Below are positions 20,344 to 31,525 of a DNA stretch of 64,000 nt, piece after piece. The stretch covers positions 19,509,001 to 19,573,000 of the forward strand of contig JAULJL010000035.1 in assembly GCA_030761205.1 (NCBI GenBank). Direction: 5' to 3'. The DNA is from Fremontodendron californicum. Taxonomy: Eukaryota; Streptophyta; Magnoliopsida; Malvales; Malvaceae. The notes below the pieces were generated by a model. The model was not told where the DNA came from. It saw only the letters and a list, made by a program, of their open reading frames with translations, and did no database searches. Made by a program: the position numbers and the translations under genes. Every line of letters begins with the position of its first letter. The stretch's first letter is position 1.

Positions 20344-23300
20344 CTCCCCCTCAATACCAGCTCTTCCTCTTTGCACCATGTTGAGTTGACGACGAAACAT
20401 TTCAAATTTGTTGATACTCAAACCTTTTGTGAATAAGTCTGCCATTTGATCATCTGTCTTGATCTGCTTCATCTCAATTTCTTCTTGTAGAACCTTTTCT
20501 CTGATAAAGTGATAATGCACTTCTATATGTTTGGTTCTTGCGTGAAAGACTGGATTTTCTGCCAAACGAATTGCTGACTGGTTGTCGCAATACAACGGAA
20601 CTGCATAATCTACTGGTTGATGTAGATCACTCATTAGTTGTATCAGCCACGTACACTCTTGAGCTGCCATTGCTGCTGCTCGATACTCAGCTTCGGTAGT
20701 TGACAATGATACCGTTGGTTGTCTCTTACTGCACCAAGAAATTGTTCCAGAACCAAGTTTAAACATGTACCCAGTTGTTGATCTCCTGGTGTCATGATCT
20801 CCTGCATAGTCAGCATCACAATAACCAACTAACTTACAGTCTTCACCTTTCTTGTACAAAAGACCATAATCTATTGTACTTTTCACATATCTCAGTATTC
20901 GTCGAACTGCTTCTAAATGAGGCTTCTTCGGATTTTGCATATACCGACTCATCACACCAACTGTATAAGAAATGTCAGGTCGAGTCAAGGTTAAGTAGAT
21001 CAGGCTACCTACCAATTGTCGATACATAGTTGCATCTTCCAAGTCTTTGCCTTCAAGTGCACACATCTTGCCATTTGGTTCCATCGGTGTTGAAATTGGC
21101 TTGCTCTCGAGCATTCCAAACCTTTTTAGCAAATCTTTAGAATATTTTTGTTGACAGAGAAATATTCCTTCTTGTCTGTGATCAACCTCTAGACCAAGAA
21201 AGTGCTTGAGTTGTCCAAGTTCTTTCATTTGAAAACGAACTGATAAATTCTCCTTGGTTTGAAGAATTTCTGCCTCATAATCACCAGTTATGATTAAATC
21301 ATCCACATATATCAATACGATAGCTAGCTTTCCTCCATTAGCTTTGACAAACAAGCTGGAATCTGCAGGTGTCACTGAATAACCACTATGAGTTAAAAAT
21401 TCAGCAATCTTACCATACCATGCTCTAGGTGCTTGTTTCAATCCGTAAAGTGCCTTTCGCAGCTTACACACATGCTCAGGATGATTTTGGTTTTGAAATC
21501 CCAATGGTTGAATCATGTAGATTTCCCGATCTAGCTCTCCATGAAGGAATGCATTCTTCACATCCATCTGCCACAAGTTCCAGTCTTTGTTGGCTGCAAG
21601 GGCAAGTAGGACTCGTACGGTTGTAAGTCTTGCCACCGGACTAAACGTTTCATCATAGTCTAGCTCATACTTCTGAGAGAAACCACGAGCCACCAACCGT
21701 GCCTTGTACCTTTCAATCGACCCATCTGGACGATGTTTTATCTTGTAAACCCACTTGCAGGATATGGGTTTCACATCTCTTGGTTTTGGCACTAGATCCC
21801 AAGTCTGATTCTGCTCAAGCGCAGTGATCTCTTCTTTCATAGCCATAATCCACTCAGAACTCTGTGATGCTTCTTCAAACGTCTCAGGTTCTGTTGCAAT
21901 TGGTTCTTCCACTATGGCTGCATTAGCATATTTGGGATTTGGCTTCCGTGCTCTTGTTGTCCTTCGGATTTGTGATTGTGGAGATGGTTCTTCCACTTCA
22001 CTCGATCTAACATCTGGTTGATACACACCAGTTTGCCAAGGACTCTGGACTAACACTTGCTCGTCATCGTCATCATCACATAGGTCTTCTACTTCGTCTG
22101 AAGTTGATTGAAGTTGAACAATATACTCTCCCATTTTCTGTTGTAGCATGTCTTCAAATTCTTTTGAATCTGACAACACCTCCTTTTCTGAGGACCACCA
22201 AGAAGATGCTTCATCGAATACCACATTGCGTGAAGTGTAACATCTCCCACTCGTAGGATCACAACATTTCCACCCTTTCCTTTGGTTGTCGTATCCCACA
22301 AAGATACACCTAGTTGCTTTCTTATCAAACTTGCTACGTAAATGATCAGGAACAAATACATAACATACACAACCAAATACTCGAAAGTAGCTGACTGAAG
22401 GTTTCATTTTCCACAATTTCTCAAAGGGTGAAACAAACTCTAACCTTGGTTGAGGAAGTTTGTTGATCACATGGGCTGCGGTTCTCATAGCTTCGGCCCA
22501 AAATCTTCCGGGTACATTCTTTGCATGCAGCATACTCCGACAAATTTCTGCAAGATGCCGATTCTTTCTCTCTGCTACACCATTCTGTTGTGGTGTATTG
22601 ACACAAGTATACTGATGACGTATGTTGCATTCTCGTAGGTATTGAGAGAATTCGCCTGAGCTATATTCTCCTCCATTGTCTGTGCGCAAGCAACATATCT
22701 TCTTTTCCACTTCTCCTTCAACTATCTCTTTGAACTCTTTAAACTTTGAGAAAGTGTCAGACTTTTCTTTCATAAAGAAAACCCACACATACCTGGAGAA
22801 ATCATCAATAAACGTCACCATGTACCGCATTCCACTAATTGATGGTTGCTTAACGGGCCCAAATACATCAGAGTGAACTAACTCTAATGGTTCTTTTGCT
22901 TTAAACTTTGACTCCTCGTATGGCAATTGGTGTGCTTTACCATATTGGCATCCTGCACAAACTGTGTCTGTTCTTATGTCAAGCTGAGGAAGTCCCTTAA
23001 GCATCGACTTCTTCATCATCATACTTAGCTTGGAATAACTAACATGACCTAACCGCATGTGCCATAAATCTGCTGTATCACTCCTTCTTGTCTTGTCTAC
23101 ATATGCTGACTCTGCTGACATCACGTAGACTGACTCCAGACGTCGTCCTTCCATCATCGGCTGTCCTGAGATTTTGAGATCACGATATACCTTCACATCC
23201 CTTGGACCAAACAGAATATGGTGACCTGACGATGTTAATTGTGCCACTGAAAGCAAATTTTTCTTCATGCCTTGGACATGGTAAACATCTTGTAGTGGTA

Positions 23301-24444
23301 CCTGATTATGACTATATCGAGGTGCTACTACCGTCTTACCGATGTGAGTAATCGGTAATCTTGAATTATCAGCTGTCACAACAATGCGATTTCCCTTGTA
23401 TTCTGACAGGTTCTGCAACTTCTGTTTATCGCCTGTCATGTGATTTGAGCAACCTGAATCGACAATCCAGTCATTCTCATAGTCAATTCGGTCAGCCGTT
23501 GTTACTGTGAGAGCTAACTCTTCCTCTTCCATAGCAAAAAATGCTTCAGCGTCCCAATCATCTTCGCTTTTCTCCTTTGTACTAGAAGTAGCAGCATTGC
23601 TCTCAGCGGGCCTTTTGTTAAACCAACAATCTTTTGCCATGTGACCTTTCTTGTCACAGTTGTAACAGTTACCTTCAAATCTTTTATTGTTGCTACGATT
23701 CTTTGAAGCTCCCCCTGGACGAGAGCTCCCTTCTCTTTGATGACTTTTTGTCTTGTCACCATACTTTTTAGATCCACCACCGACGTGCTGTTTGAATTTG
23801 CCTTTGCTTTTGTTGGTGTAGAGTGCTTCCTCTTCACTTTTCAACGAGACCCCTCCCATTTGCTTGGCCATAGATTCTTGACCAACAAGCAAATTTTCAA
23901 ACTCTACAAGTGATGGTTGAGTTGGCCATCCTTGTATAGCGGCAACGAAGCTGCGATATTCGGGCCTCAAACCATGGATAATTATTCTTTTTACCCTGGT
24001 ATCTCCAATAGCGGCTGTAGGATCTAAATCAGAAATTTCACGGCATAACGTTTTTACCTTGTGAAAGTATTGAGCAATCGGTATATCTCGTTGTGCAACT
24101 GATAACAATTCATTCTCAAGAAGTTGAAGTCTTGTGTCATTCTTTCTCGAAAAGAGTGCATCTAAAGTATCCCACGCTTCTTTTGGCGTTTCTAGCTTTT
24201 GTATGTGTTCCAACATTTCTTCTTCAACTGTGGTCTTAAGGGCAAACATGGCTTTACCCACTTTAATCTTCCATTTGCGCAAGGTTCCTTGAGCATCTTC
24301 TTGCTCGGGCTTCGTAACTTCACTACCACCAACGACTTCCCAAAGGTCTTGACCTTGTAGGTAAGACATCATACACGTCTTCCACGTGTTGTAATTTTTG
24401 TGATTGAGCTTCTTGATTCCTCCAACTACTTGAAGATCACCCAT
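20338..24444 (-). CDS. Copia gag-pol polyprotein, element 1 (1368 residues)
   Basis: Single frame from ATG 24444 to TAA 20338. In order: a gag region (about 1-255), a CCHC zinc knuckle CYNCDKKGHMAKDC (260-273) for RNA binding, an aspartic protease with DSG (about 329-331), an integrase with an HHCC zinc motif and a catalytic core (HSDVFGP, RTDNGGEY, TPQQNGVAERKN), and reverse transcriptase with YVDDLIITG. RNase H follows (YCDADYAGD, STTEAEYRA) and a C-terminal TKGL motif. The polyprotein is cleaved by its own protease; the RNA is packaged, copied to DNA and inserted in the nucleus. No frameshift or stop interrupts it. The reading frame runs through the polypurine tract, and its stop TAA is bases 3-5 of the 3' LTR, so the C terminus is set by the LTR boundary. 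Confidence 0.97.
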   Translation of the reverse strand: MGDLQVVGGIKKLNHKNYNTWKTCMMSYLQGQDLWEVVGGSEVTKPEQEDAQGTLRKWKIKVGKAMFALKTTVEEEMLEHIQKLETPKEAWDTLDALFSRKNDTRLQLLENELLSVAQRDIPIAQYFHKVKTLCREISDLDPTAAIGDTRVKRIIIHGLRPEYRSFVAAIQGWPTQPSLVEFENLLVGQESMAKQMGGVSLKSEEEALYTNKSKGKFKQHVGGGSKKYGDKTKSHQREGSSRPGGASKNRSNNKRFEGNCYNCDKKGHMAKDCWFNKRPAESNAATSSTKEKSEDDWDAEAFFAMEEEELALTVTTADRIDYENDWIVDSGCSNHMTGDKQKLQNLSEYKGNRIVVTADNSRLPITHIGKTVVAPRYSHNQVPLQDVYHVQGMKKNLLSVAQLTSSGHHILFGPRDVKVYRDLKISGQPMMEGRRLESVYVMSAESAYVDKTRRSDTADLWHMRLGHVSYSKLSMMMKKSMLKGLPQLDIRTDTVCAGCQYGKAHQLPYEESKFKAKEPLELVHSDVFGPVKQPSISGMRYMVTFIDDFSRYVWVFFMKEKSDTFSKFKEFKEIVEGEVEKKICCLRTDNGGEYSSGEFSQYLRECNIRHQYTCVNTPQQNGVAERKNRHLAEICRSMLHAKNVPGRFWAEAMRTAAHVINKLPQPRLEFVSPFEKLWKMKPSVSYFRVFGCVCYVFVPDHLRSKFDKKATRCIFVGYDNQRKGWKCCDPTSGRCYTSRNVVFDEASSWWSSEKEVLSDSKEFEDMLQQKMGEYIVQLQSTSDEVEDLCDDDDDEQVLVQSPWQTGVYQPDVRSSEVEEPSPQSQIRRTTRARKPNPKYANAAIVEEPIATEPETFEEASQSSEWIMAMKEEITALEQNQTWDLVPKPRDVKPISCKWVYKIKHRPDGSIERYKARLVARGFSQKYELDYDETFSPVARLTTVRVLLALAANKDWNLWQMDVKNAFLHGELDREIYMIQPLGFQNQNHPEHVCKLRKALYGLKQAPRAWYGKIAEFLTHSGYSVTPADSSLFVKANGGKLAIVLIYVDDLIITGDYEAEILQTKENLSVRFQMKELGQLKHFLGLEVDHRQEGIFLCQQKYSKDLLKRFGMLESKPISTPMEPNGKMCALEGKDLEDATMYRQLVGSLIYLTLTRPDISYTVGVMSRYMQNPKKPHLEAVRRILRYVKSTIDYGLLYKKGEDCKLVGYCDADYAGDHDTRRSTTGYMFKLGSGTISWCSKRQPTVSLSTTEAEYRAAAMAAQECTWLIQLMSDLHQPVDYAVPLYCDNQSAIRLAENPVFHARTKHIEVHYHFIREKVLQEEIEMKQIKTDDQMADLFTKGLSINKFEMFRRQLNMVQRGRAGIEGEC
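20344..20355 (-). promoter_or_regulatory. Polypurine tract of element 1
   Basis: Coding strand ATTGAGGGGGAG directly before the 3' LTR; primes plus-strand DNA synthesis. It is also translated as the C-terminal codons of gag-pol. Confidence 0.85.
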
Positions 24445-24547
24445 CGTGTCGGCAAGACTCTAACAATACCGAACAAGCTTGATTTTGAGACACAAACTTG
24501 TAGAGTACAAACTCCTCACGACTCAAGAACGCTCAAACCAAAAATAG

Positions 24548-24677
24548 TACCTGAATAACTATTTCACCGTGAACAGTACCGTATACGTGAATAGTATCGT
24601 ATACCATATACTTGAATAAATCTCGTATATGTTAACAATTACTATAAAAGTATATAGTGACACGTGTGAATAGTAAC
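24548..24677 (-). other. Untranslated leader segment of element 1, similar to the leader of element 2
   Basis: Between primer site and gag ATG. On the coding strand it includes agtaattgttaacatatac and actattcacgtatacggtac, then gttcacggtgaaatag. The same phrases occur in the same order at 32721-32848 in element 2. Confidence 0.85.
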
Positions 24678-24699
24678 TATGGTAGTAACTCACAACCTC

Positions 24700-24711
24700 G
24701 CTCTGATACCA
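24700..24711 (-). promoter_or_regulatory. Primer binding site of element 1 (tRNA-iMet)
   Basis: Coding strand TGGTATCAGAGC, two bases inside the 5' LTR, complementary to the 3' end of plant initiator tRNA-Met. Confidence 0.92.
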
Positions 24712-24713
24712 AT

Positions 24714-25204
24714 TGTTGAGAAAAACTTAGAGTAGATAACTCTAATTTTACCACTCAAAGAAGAAAGTTTAGATTTTAGGAAAACTCACAAATGCTCACA
24801 CTTCACTCTAGACTACACTCTTTAGAGAAGAACTCCTTAGGAAAACTTAGAACTTTTATTGCTTATTGAAGCTTACTACTTGATGATTTACAAATGCAAG
24901 GGAGGGGGTATTTATACAATACCAAGACAAACACAAGCCACACAAATATAAAATCTAAATAAATTACAACCACCCATTGTTGTTTAATAACAACCACACA
25001 TTTAAATCACACAACTACAACCACACATTAAACCACACAACTACAACCACACATTAAACCACACAACTACAACCACACATTAAACCACACAATTACAACC
25101 ACACATTAAACCACACAACTACAACCACACATTAAACCACACAATTGCAACCACACATTGTTAGGCTTTTATTTTTCCTTGGGCTGGTATTGGACAATTT
25201 AACA
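24714..25204 (-). repeat. 5' LTR of copia element 1
   Basis: 491 bp. Carries the U3 minisatellite (24991-25160) and a TATAAATA box on the coding strand (24909-24916) likely to drive the genomic RNA. Confidence 0.97.
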
Positions 25205-25209
25205 TGCGT

Positions 25210-26151
25210 ATGTATGAATTCTTTTTTTTATTTATTTTAAATTTAATACGAATAATAGAATTCAAATCTTATGTTAGTATTCAAATCTTAAAACCTTAAA
25301 ACTATGATTCTACTTACTCATCCATTTTCCCTAACCTATTTCATTTTAATTAATTACCATTCATATATTGTTTTCAATGGTTAGGATATGTGGTAGAGAC
25401 ATTCAAATTTAAGCTTTTAAGTCGAATGATGAACCAATCACTTTAGTCAAAAAGTTCCAAATGTTCGTTCCTCAATTTTTTCAAAACCATGCAACAAGTT
25501 AAAATTAATAAAATTTATTTAAGAAATATGATACTTGGAACCATCATCGAGACAAAAAGGTTGAAATGTCGTATTCATAATGCTAGCTAGAATTTTCAAT
25601 TTATTCATTTTTGACAAGTCTCTTGCGCATGGAAAATCCAAAAAGATGAGGTCCTCATTGTTCTAACTTGTGTTTCTTCCAAAATATTCCATTAAAATTG
25701 GGAGGGGACCTTGCCCTATGTTAAAGGGTAGAAGAAAGAAAAAATCATATTGAAAAAAGTTCCAAAATTGAAATGTGACCATTGACCTTATGAACACCAA
25801 TGTTACTCAATTTTTTTTAAAGTATACGTGTCTGATATTTATATTTGATATATATTCATACATATGATTTTTTAAATATATAAAAAAAATTAAAAATTGA
25901 TATATTTGAACGTATACTCAACTTATTTTTAAATTTAAATAATATAAATAGATACCAAATTTTAAAATAAAAAGAGAAAGAAATTGGAAATATATATACA
26001 TAAAAAGAAAAAACCCTTGTGGTTTTTATTTTTTTCTTTAATTTACGTTGGAATCAATCACTCAAGTCAGTTAAAAAGACAAGAAAAAAGTAATAAAAGT
26101 CAAAATTAATTGTAATAGAAAGTCAAGGAATGGGCCAAAATCCAGTGGTCC
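25210..26151. other. Spacer between copia element 1 and the BAHD gene
   Basis: AT-rich, includes the presumed 3' UTR of the BAHD gene on its right side. No gene recognised. Confidence 0.5.
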
Positions 26152-27489
26152 TCATGAGCAGAAACTCCTGATCAGATGTTCATATCTCTGGGCGGCAGTT
26201 GTGGGGACCGCCACCATCGCCTTCACCGCATCCGTCTGATTAAAAACCGGCAAAAGCAAACAATATCGATCACAGCAAATGGGTCCCACATGAACTGGCT
26301 TCCCCATCCCCAAGTCAACCTTCTCCAATCCCAGCTTTGACCATTGCGACAGTATCAAAACCCCTACTGAGTCTGCACTCGCCCTACTCTGGCTCACTGA
26401 TTCCACCACTGATTTCACGAACTCACTATCCACTCGCTCTTTCGCTCTCTTCACCAGCATTGTCGCGTACCCTAAACCCTTCTCTGTCAAGTGCTTAACG
26501 CTGGTTTGCGCGCAACCTAACACGAAAGCATTGCCGTAAAACCCACTGGGTAGACCCGGCTTGACTCGGTCTCTGACGTTGATGCTGAAAAGAAGCTTTA
26601 ATATTTGATTTGAAGGTAAGTTTAAAGCTCGAGCCCAGCTCCTCCATATATGAGCTGAGAGAACTTCGAAAGACGTGTAATTTGACTCACTGAGTCTACT
26701 TGTTGAAAAAGCTACCTTTTTTAACTCGTTGAGACTCGTTTTATTGAAAATGAATGAAGTGGGGACCAGTCTTTCGTTGGAGAAACGAGCCAGGAACCCG
26801 CAAAGGTCTGGAACTCGGTTAAACTCGAGATGACTCAGTGAGTTGTTACTATTATTTCTCGATGGCTTGGATGGTACTGGGTTTAGAAGGTGGCGATCCC
26901 AAACGGGTTTGGGTTTAAACTTGAACTCGGCGAACTTGGTTTGACTCGTGGAGGCTAACTCAGCGAACGAGTTGAGAAACTCGGCGCTGCCGATACCGTC
27001 ACAAAGACAATGATTAATACCAACACCAAGCGCAGCATTGCCGTCTTTTAGCCACGTCAGCTGGACAACCAGAGGTGGGGCCCCTTTCAAGACATCTGCC
27101 ACTTGGAACGACAAGAGCTTCCTCCATTGCGTAACGAACCGTGGAGCTTTCTCGAATTCGTTAACGTTATGATCAGAGACAGCTTCGATGAACAAAACAC
27201 CCTGCGCTCGACAAACAACCTCGAGCGCCGTCCCGGAGCCGTCAGGCTTGGCCCTAACTCGACCGGCCAGTGGGTAATAGTGAACCAAGGCTTTCGCTAG
27301 AGCAGCCTTGACCCGAGCCGTGGTGGCACGTGGGTCTAAACCAGGGTGAGGTTTATAAACAAAAAGGTATTCAATGGTGAAACGTAGAAAAAGCTGAGAG
27401 TCAAGAGCTGAGAGAGAGAGAACTCGAGTTGGGGTTGGCTCAGATGGAGTTACAATTGTAGCTTCTTTGACATTAACTAACGATCCCAT
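26152..27489 (-). CDS. BAHD acyltransferase, At2g40230-like
   Basis: Intronless, 445 residues, the usual BAHD length. The catalytic HxxxD motif is present as HCLCD (around 159-163); its His deprotonates the acceptor alcohol or amine while CoA leaves. The second family signature, normally DFGWG, reads DLGMG near residue 393. The N terminus MGSLVNVKEATIV, the block RVLSLSALDSQLFLRFTIEY and the tail GPICCDRYCLLLPV match, from memory, the Arabidopsis protein At2g40230, whose substrate is not firmly known. BAHD enzymes are cytosolic and move acyl groups from acyl-CoA to secondary metabolites, cutin or wax precursors. It lies two genes from where bHLH51 and ABI4 sit in Arabidopsis, supporting orthology. 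Base composition is markedly richer in G+C than its flanks, as expected of a conserved exon. Substrate cannot be told from sequence. Confidence 0.9.
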   Translation of the reverse strand: MGSLVNVKEATIVTPSEPTPTRVLSLSALDSQLFLRFTIEYLFVYKPHPGLDPRATTARVKAALAKALVHYYPLAGRVRAKPDGSGTALEVVCRAQGVLFIEAVSDHNVNEFEKAPRFVTQWRKLLSFQVADVLKGAPPLVVQLTWLKDGNAALGVGINHCLCDGIGSAEFLNSFAELASTSQTKFAEFKFKPKPVWDRHLLNPVPSKPSRNNSNNSLSHLEFNRVPDLCGFLARFSNERLVPTSFIFNKTSLNELKKVAFSTSRLSESNYTSFEVLSAHIWRSWARALNLPSNQILKLLFSINVRDRVKPGLPSGFYGNAFVLGCAQTSVKHLTEKGLGYATMLVKRAKERVDSEFVKSVVESVSQSRASADSVGVLILSQWSKLGLEKVDLGMGKPVHVGPICCDRYCLLLPVFNQTDAVKAMVAVPTTAAQRYEHLIRSFCS

Positions 27490-29999
27490 GTTTTCTGTTT
27501 TTCTTTTTTTTTTTTTCTTTTTTTTTAAGGTTTGGGTTTGAGTTTTTGTTGGGTTAAGAAAGAATGTGAGCTTTATAGAGGTTTATATAAGAAAAAAAAA
27601 AATTATTGGGGGGGTGAATTGGAATTTTATTGGTAACGGTGTCTTCTTACTTTGTCTCGATCTATATTTTTTCTTTAACAATTTTAATAGCAACGCTTTC
27701 TTATCAGGAATCAGGGTTGATATTTGATATAATACATTCAAAATTTTATTTTTAAAATATATTATCAAAAAATCAAATTGAGTATGAAACATTTAATTAA
27801 ATCATAATCTGAAAAAAAATAAAAAATAAAATATTAAATATTATTTTTAAAAGATAATTGTATCAATAAATTATTATTATTATTATAATAATTCTGTCAT
27901 GTGGATCTTTTCTGTGTCTAACTGTGAAAGATTTGTGGCAAGATTCTCCGGGCATCACTTTATGGAAAAAAAAATTAGTATCAAAACAAATGTTAACAGC
28001 TTGGCTTTGCTTTGTTTTGCTTTCTGTCTGTTCGGGCGGGACTGATAGCTATCGCTTTCTTTTCTCTCCATCCCCCAATTCCACCAACTCTCTTTTTTTT
28101 TCTCTAAATTTGCTGAGACATTGTTCCTTTCACTCCTTCTAAAGTTTTTTAAACAAATTAGGACAATTTCAACAATAAGACAAGTTCAAGATTATTGCAC
28201 AATCTCATAAGAAATTATTATCATATCTTGGACACCAATAATTTCAATTCATGTTACTTGTCTGAATAGTCAAACTCAAAATGATTAATAGCTCATTTCA
28301 CAAAAAATCAGTTTTGAATTACTGTTAATATAGATTTCAAAACAATTACAGCACGAGCATTTGATTCAACTCATTTTCTGAATCCTTTTTCTAAATCTAT
28401 GTATAGAAAAAGAAAAGTGTCAAAACAATTTTAAATTTCAATTTAAACCCTCATTTTAAGTCAAAGGGTCCTATTATAATGCAAAAGTAAGTCCAAATCT
28501 AAGGATAGTTTGGAGTAAAAAAAATTAAATTGGGTGGGTTTTAATGTGGGAATTTACCAATTGTTTAATTTTTGTTCATATTATTATATAAGACATGGTT
28601 TGGTTTGGGTGGGATCAAGATAATGAGAACCTTTTGTTTGGTGGGGGTCTGGTTAATTTAATTTTAAGAATTTACTTGTACACATTTTTTTGGGGTGGGT
28701 GTTGCGAAGGACATTCGGTGGACCCCAAAATTATTATGAAAGATTTGGAACGGTATTTTAAGAAGATGCATAGCTTTGGTGAAAGATAAAAACCATGTGA
28801 AAAAGTGCCTGCATTTCTAACCAGTTTGGATATCCAGGTTTTAGGAACACTGTTTTTGATGGACATATCTTTGTCCACCCATTAAATTTTGTTCCTTTCC
28901 TTTTTTTTTTCTTTCTATTTTATATATATATATATATTTATTTGATTTAACATTTTAATAAGGATGTACTCCATCAGGAATAAGATTCACATCTAGTACT
29001 CTACAAAATAATATTGATGATTTGAAATTGATCATAAAAATGCCTTACCAATTACATATACAAAAAGAAGAGCTTTGCTTCCTTTGTTTTTTTGTTTTTT
29101 GTTTTTTTTTAATTTAGTTTGGGGTTCATTTTGTAATCTTCTATTGTCACAGCCAATATGCTTTTAACATGAGCAATAAAAAATCCGTTTGCGAATCTAA
29201 GATTTAATTGAGTTGATTCATACAATTAACTTTAAAAATAATATTTAATAAATCTAAAATTTAAATTTTTTATCTTCAAATTATGATTTTATTTATAAAA
29301 AAGAAAGCAGTTTGCCAAGACTATCAGTGCAGTCCGGCTGCACTACTGAAATACTATTTTGGCAGTATCAATGCGGCAAGAGCCGCACTAATCACACTCC
29401 CAAATGGGCTAAAAGTTGAAGTTTTTCCTTTATTTCCTCTCACTGCAATGGGAGCAAAAGGAGGGAGAAACTATGAGTGAAAAGTCTTCTGGTCATTTAA
29501 GCAAGTGGTCTCGAGTTCGAGTCCTTATAAACGAAAAAAAAAAAATTTAAAAGAGGTCCCCACCTTGACGTCCGACAGTATCTCGAAAGATTAATTATGG
29601 ACGAAACCTGGAGGTTTATTGATCTCAATTTGTTGATTGATTATATATGTATAAAAGTGGGGAAAATTCAGAGTTTTAAGTGTTTTAGCTTTAATTATAC
29701 TTTACAATATTAAAATATTAATTTTTTTAACCCGTGCGATGCACAAGAAATTTTTATTATAATAATAATAAATGCTAATTTTTTTTTAAAAAATTGAATT
29801 AACTCTAATATATGCACCTTATTTTCAAGAAAATATATCTTTCTTTTTTTTTTCGCTATAATCTGAAACTCCATAAAAAAAAAAAAAAAAGTTGACTTAG
29901 AATAAAGAAATCATATAAAAATAGCATTGCATTATCAAGTTAAATTTTAGAATACCTATAGCGCATGTCTTTCATGGCATCGGAGATTCCATCTCTTGC
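27490..29999. other. BAHD promoter side and spacer
   Basis: The region next to 27490 carries a pyrimidine-rich leader and the promoter of the BAHD gene. Further on, a 65-codon frame at 29283-29480 is G+C-richer than its flanks and contains inverted phrases (gtgcagtccggctgcac), but matches no family I know. A B-box-like gagttcgagtcc at 29512-29523 may be a tRNA- or SINE-derived relic. No certain gene. Confidence 0.4.
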
Positions 30000-31488
30000 T
30001 TCTAGTTTTAGGATATGAGTTTCTGTTTCTTTCTATTTCAATTTCGAAAAAATAAAAAAAAATAATCAAAATTCAAATACAGTAAAATTACTCAGTAGAA
30101 AGAAAAAGAAACTCAAATTATCTAAGTGGAAGAAGAAGTATAGTTTTGGAAATACGATTTGTCTGTTTAAATATTAAAAATAAATGGACTTATAACTCTA
30201 TCTCTATTTTTATTTAAAATCTGGATGAAATATGAGGATTTGGTTTGTTATTCTCAGTTAGGATAATTCTTGGATAAGCATGAGTTTTTTTTTTTGTGTG
30301 TAGTTTTTAATTTAATTTTGATTTTAAATAGATAATTTTATCTGTTTAAATATAAATTAATTGAAATAAATATTGATTTATTAGAAGCATTATCAATTCA
30401 ATTAAAAATTAAAAATGACTGAAATTCTTGTTAATCTATATATATATATATGTAATAATAATAAATTAAAGGGAAAGATTTTTAAGAAGGTTGTATTATT
30501 TAATATATATATATATATATATATGATATATATGATTATAAAACATATTATAATAAACACAGATCATATTAATTAGTGTATAATATTGTTACTATATTTA
30601 TGTTTATAATAGAAATTTTATGTTTGTTTCAAAAAATAACCACATAATTTTATTGGTATATAATCACATAAAATTATTCGCGGTTATATCTCATCATATT
30701 CTTTTTTTACAATATGGGTGTAAATTGTATACTAATTGGTGCATCTATAAAATCGGATACATATTTAAAATAACCATATACTATGGATTTCAATAAATAT
30801 CTTTTGAATTTAAAAAGAATATGATGAGATATTTGTGTGTTTAAATTTGAAAAAGTTAAAATTTAAAGAATTATAAGAAATTTATGAAGGTAAAAATATA
30901 TATTTTTTTTAATTTTAAATTTAAAAGAGATATATTTACATAGCTACTTAATGAATCAAATAAAATGAATTTTTAAGTTTGAAATTTGTGTTACAATTTA
31001 ATCTTGATTTTAAATGCACAATTTTATCTATTTAATAACTCAAAATCTAAATTGATAAAGTGAAAATTGAAATTATGAAAATGTGATAAAAGTTATTTTG
31101 ACTGATTTATTTTTGAAAATTTTGAAAATTGAATAATAATAATTAAATTTATATAAGATTATTTTAAGATTAATATTAATGCATGAATTTTGGATAGTTT
31201 TAAATTAAAATTTGATTTTAAATGGATAATTTTATCTATTTACTTATTTTAAATTTAAATTAGATGAAACAAATAATAGAAAAACAACAAATAAAAAATC
31301 AAGATTTTGAGGTAAAAAAAATTACCTAACTAAACATGTAGTTCAAAATTGAATTAACACTTTTGTTAAAAATTAGGAAGAGATGATAATGTTAGATTTT
31401 ATTTTTGGATTTTATTTTTTTGCTTGTCTTACGTATCATTAAGAAGAGGTGTCTATGTCAGCAGTGCTTATCCAGTTAGCATGTACCC

Positions 31489-31525
<37 letters not shown>

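Larger units (their letters stand above)
19853..25204 (-). mobile_element. Complete Ty1/copia LTR retrotransposon, element 1
   Basis: 5352-bp element transcribed on the minus strand. It has two 491-bp LTRs, TG...CA ends on the coding strand and a 5-bp target duplication tgcgt (19848-19852 and 25205-25209). An initiator-tRNA-Met primer site (24700-24711), one uninterrupted gag-pol frame (24444-20338) and a purine tract next to the 3' LTR are all present. The LTRs look identical on base-by-base reading, implying very recent insertion. Gene order protease-integrase-RT-RNase H places it in Ty1/copia. All parts needed for movement appear present. The lineage differs from element 2 and I do not assign it. 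Confidence 0.97.

Noticed and set aside
29283..29480. Small protein-coding gene
   Set aside because: 65-codon frame without recognised domain, splice sites or promoter; kept only as a note in the spacer entry.
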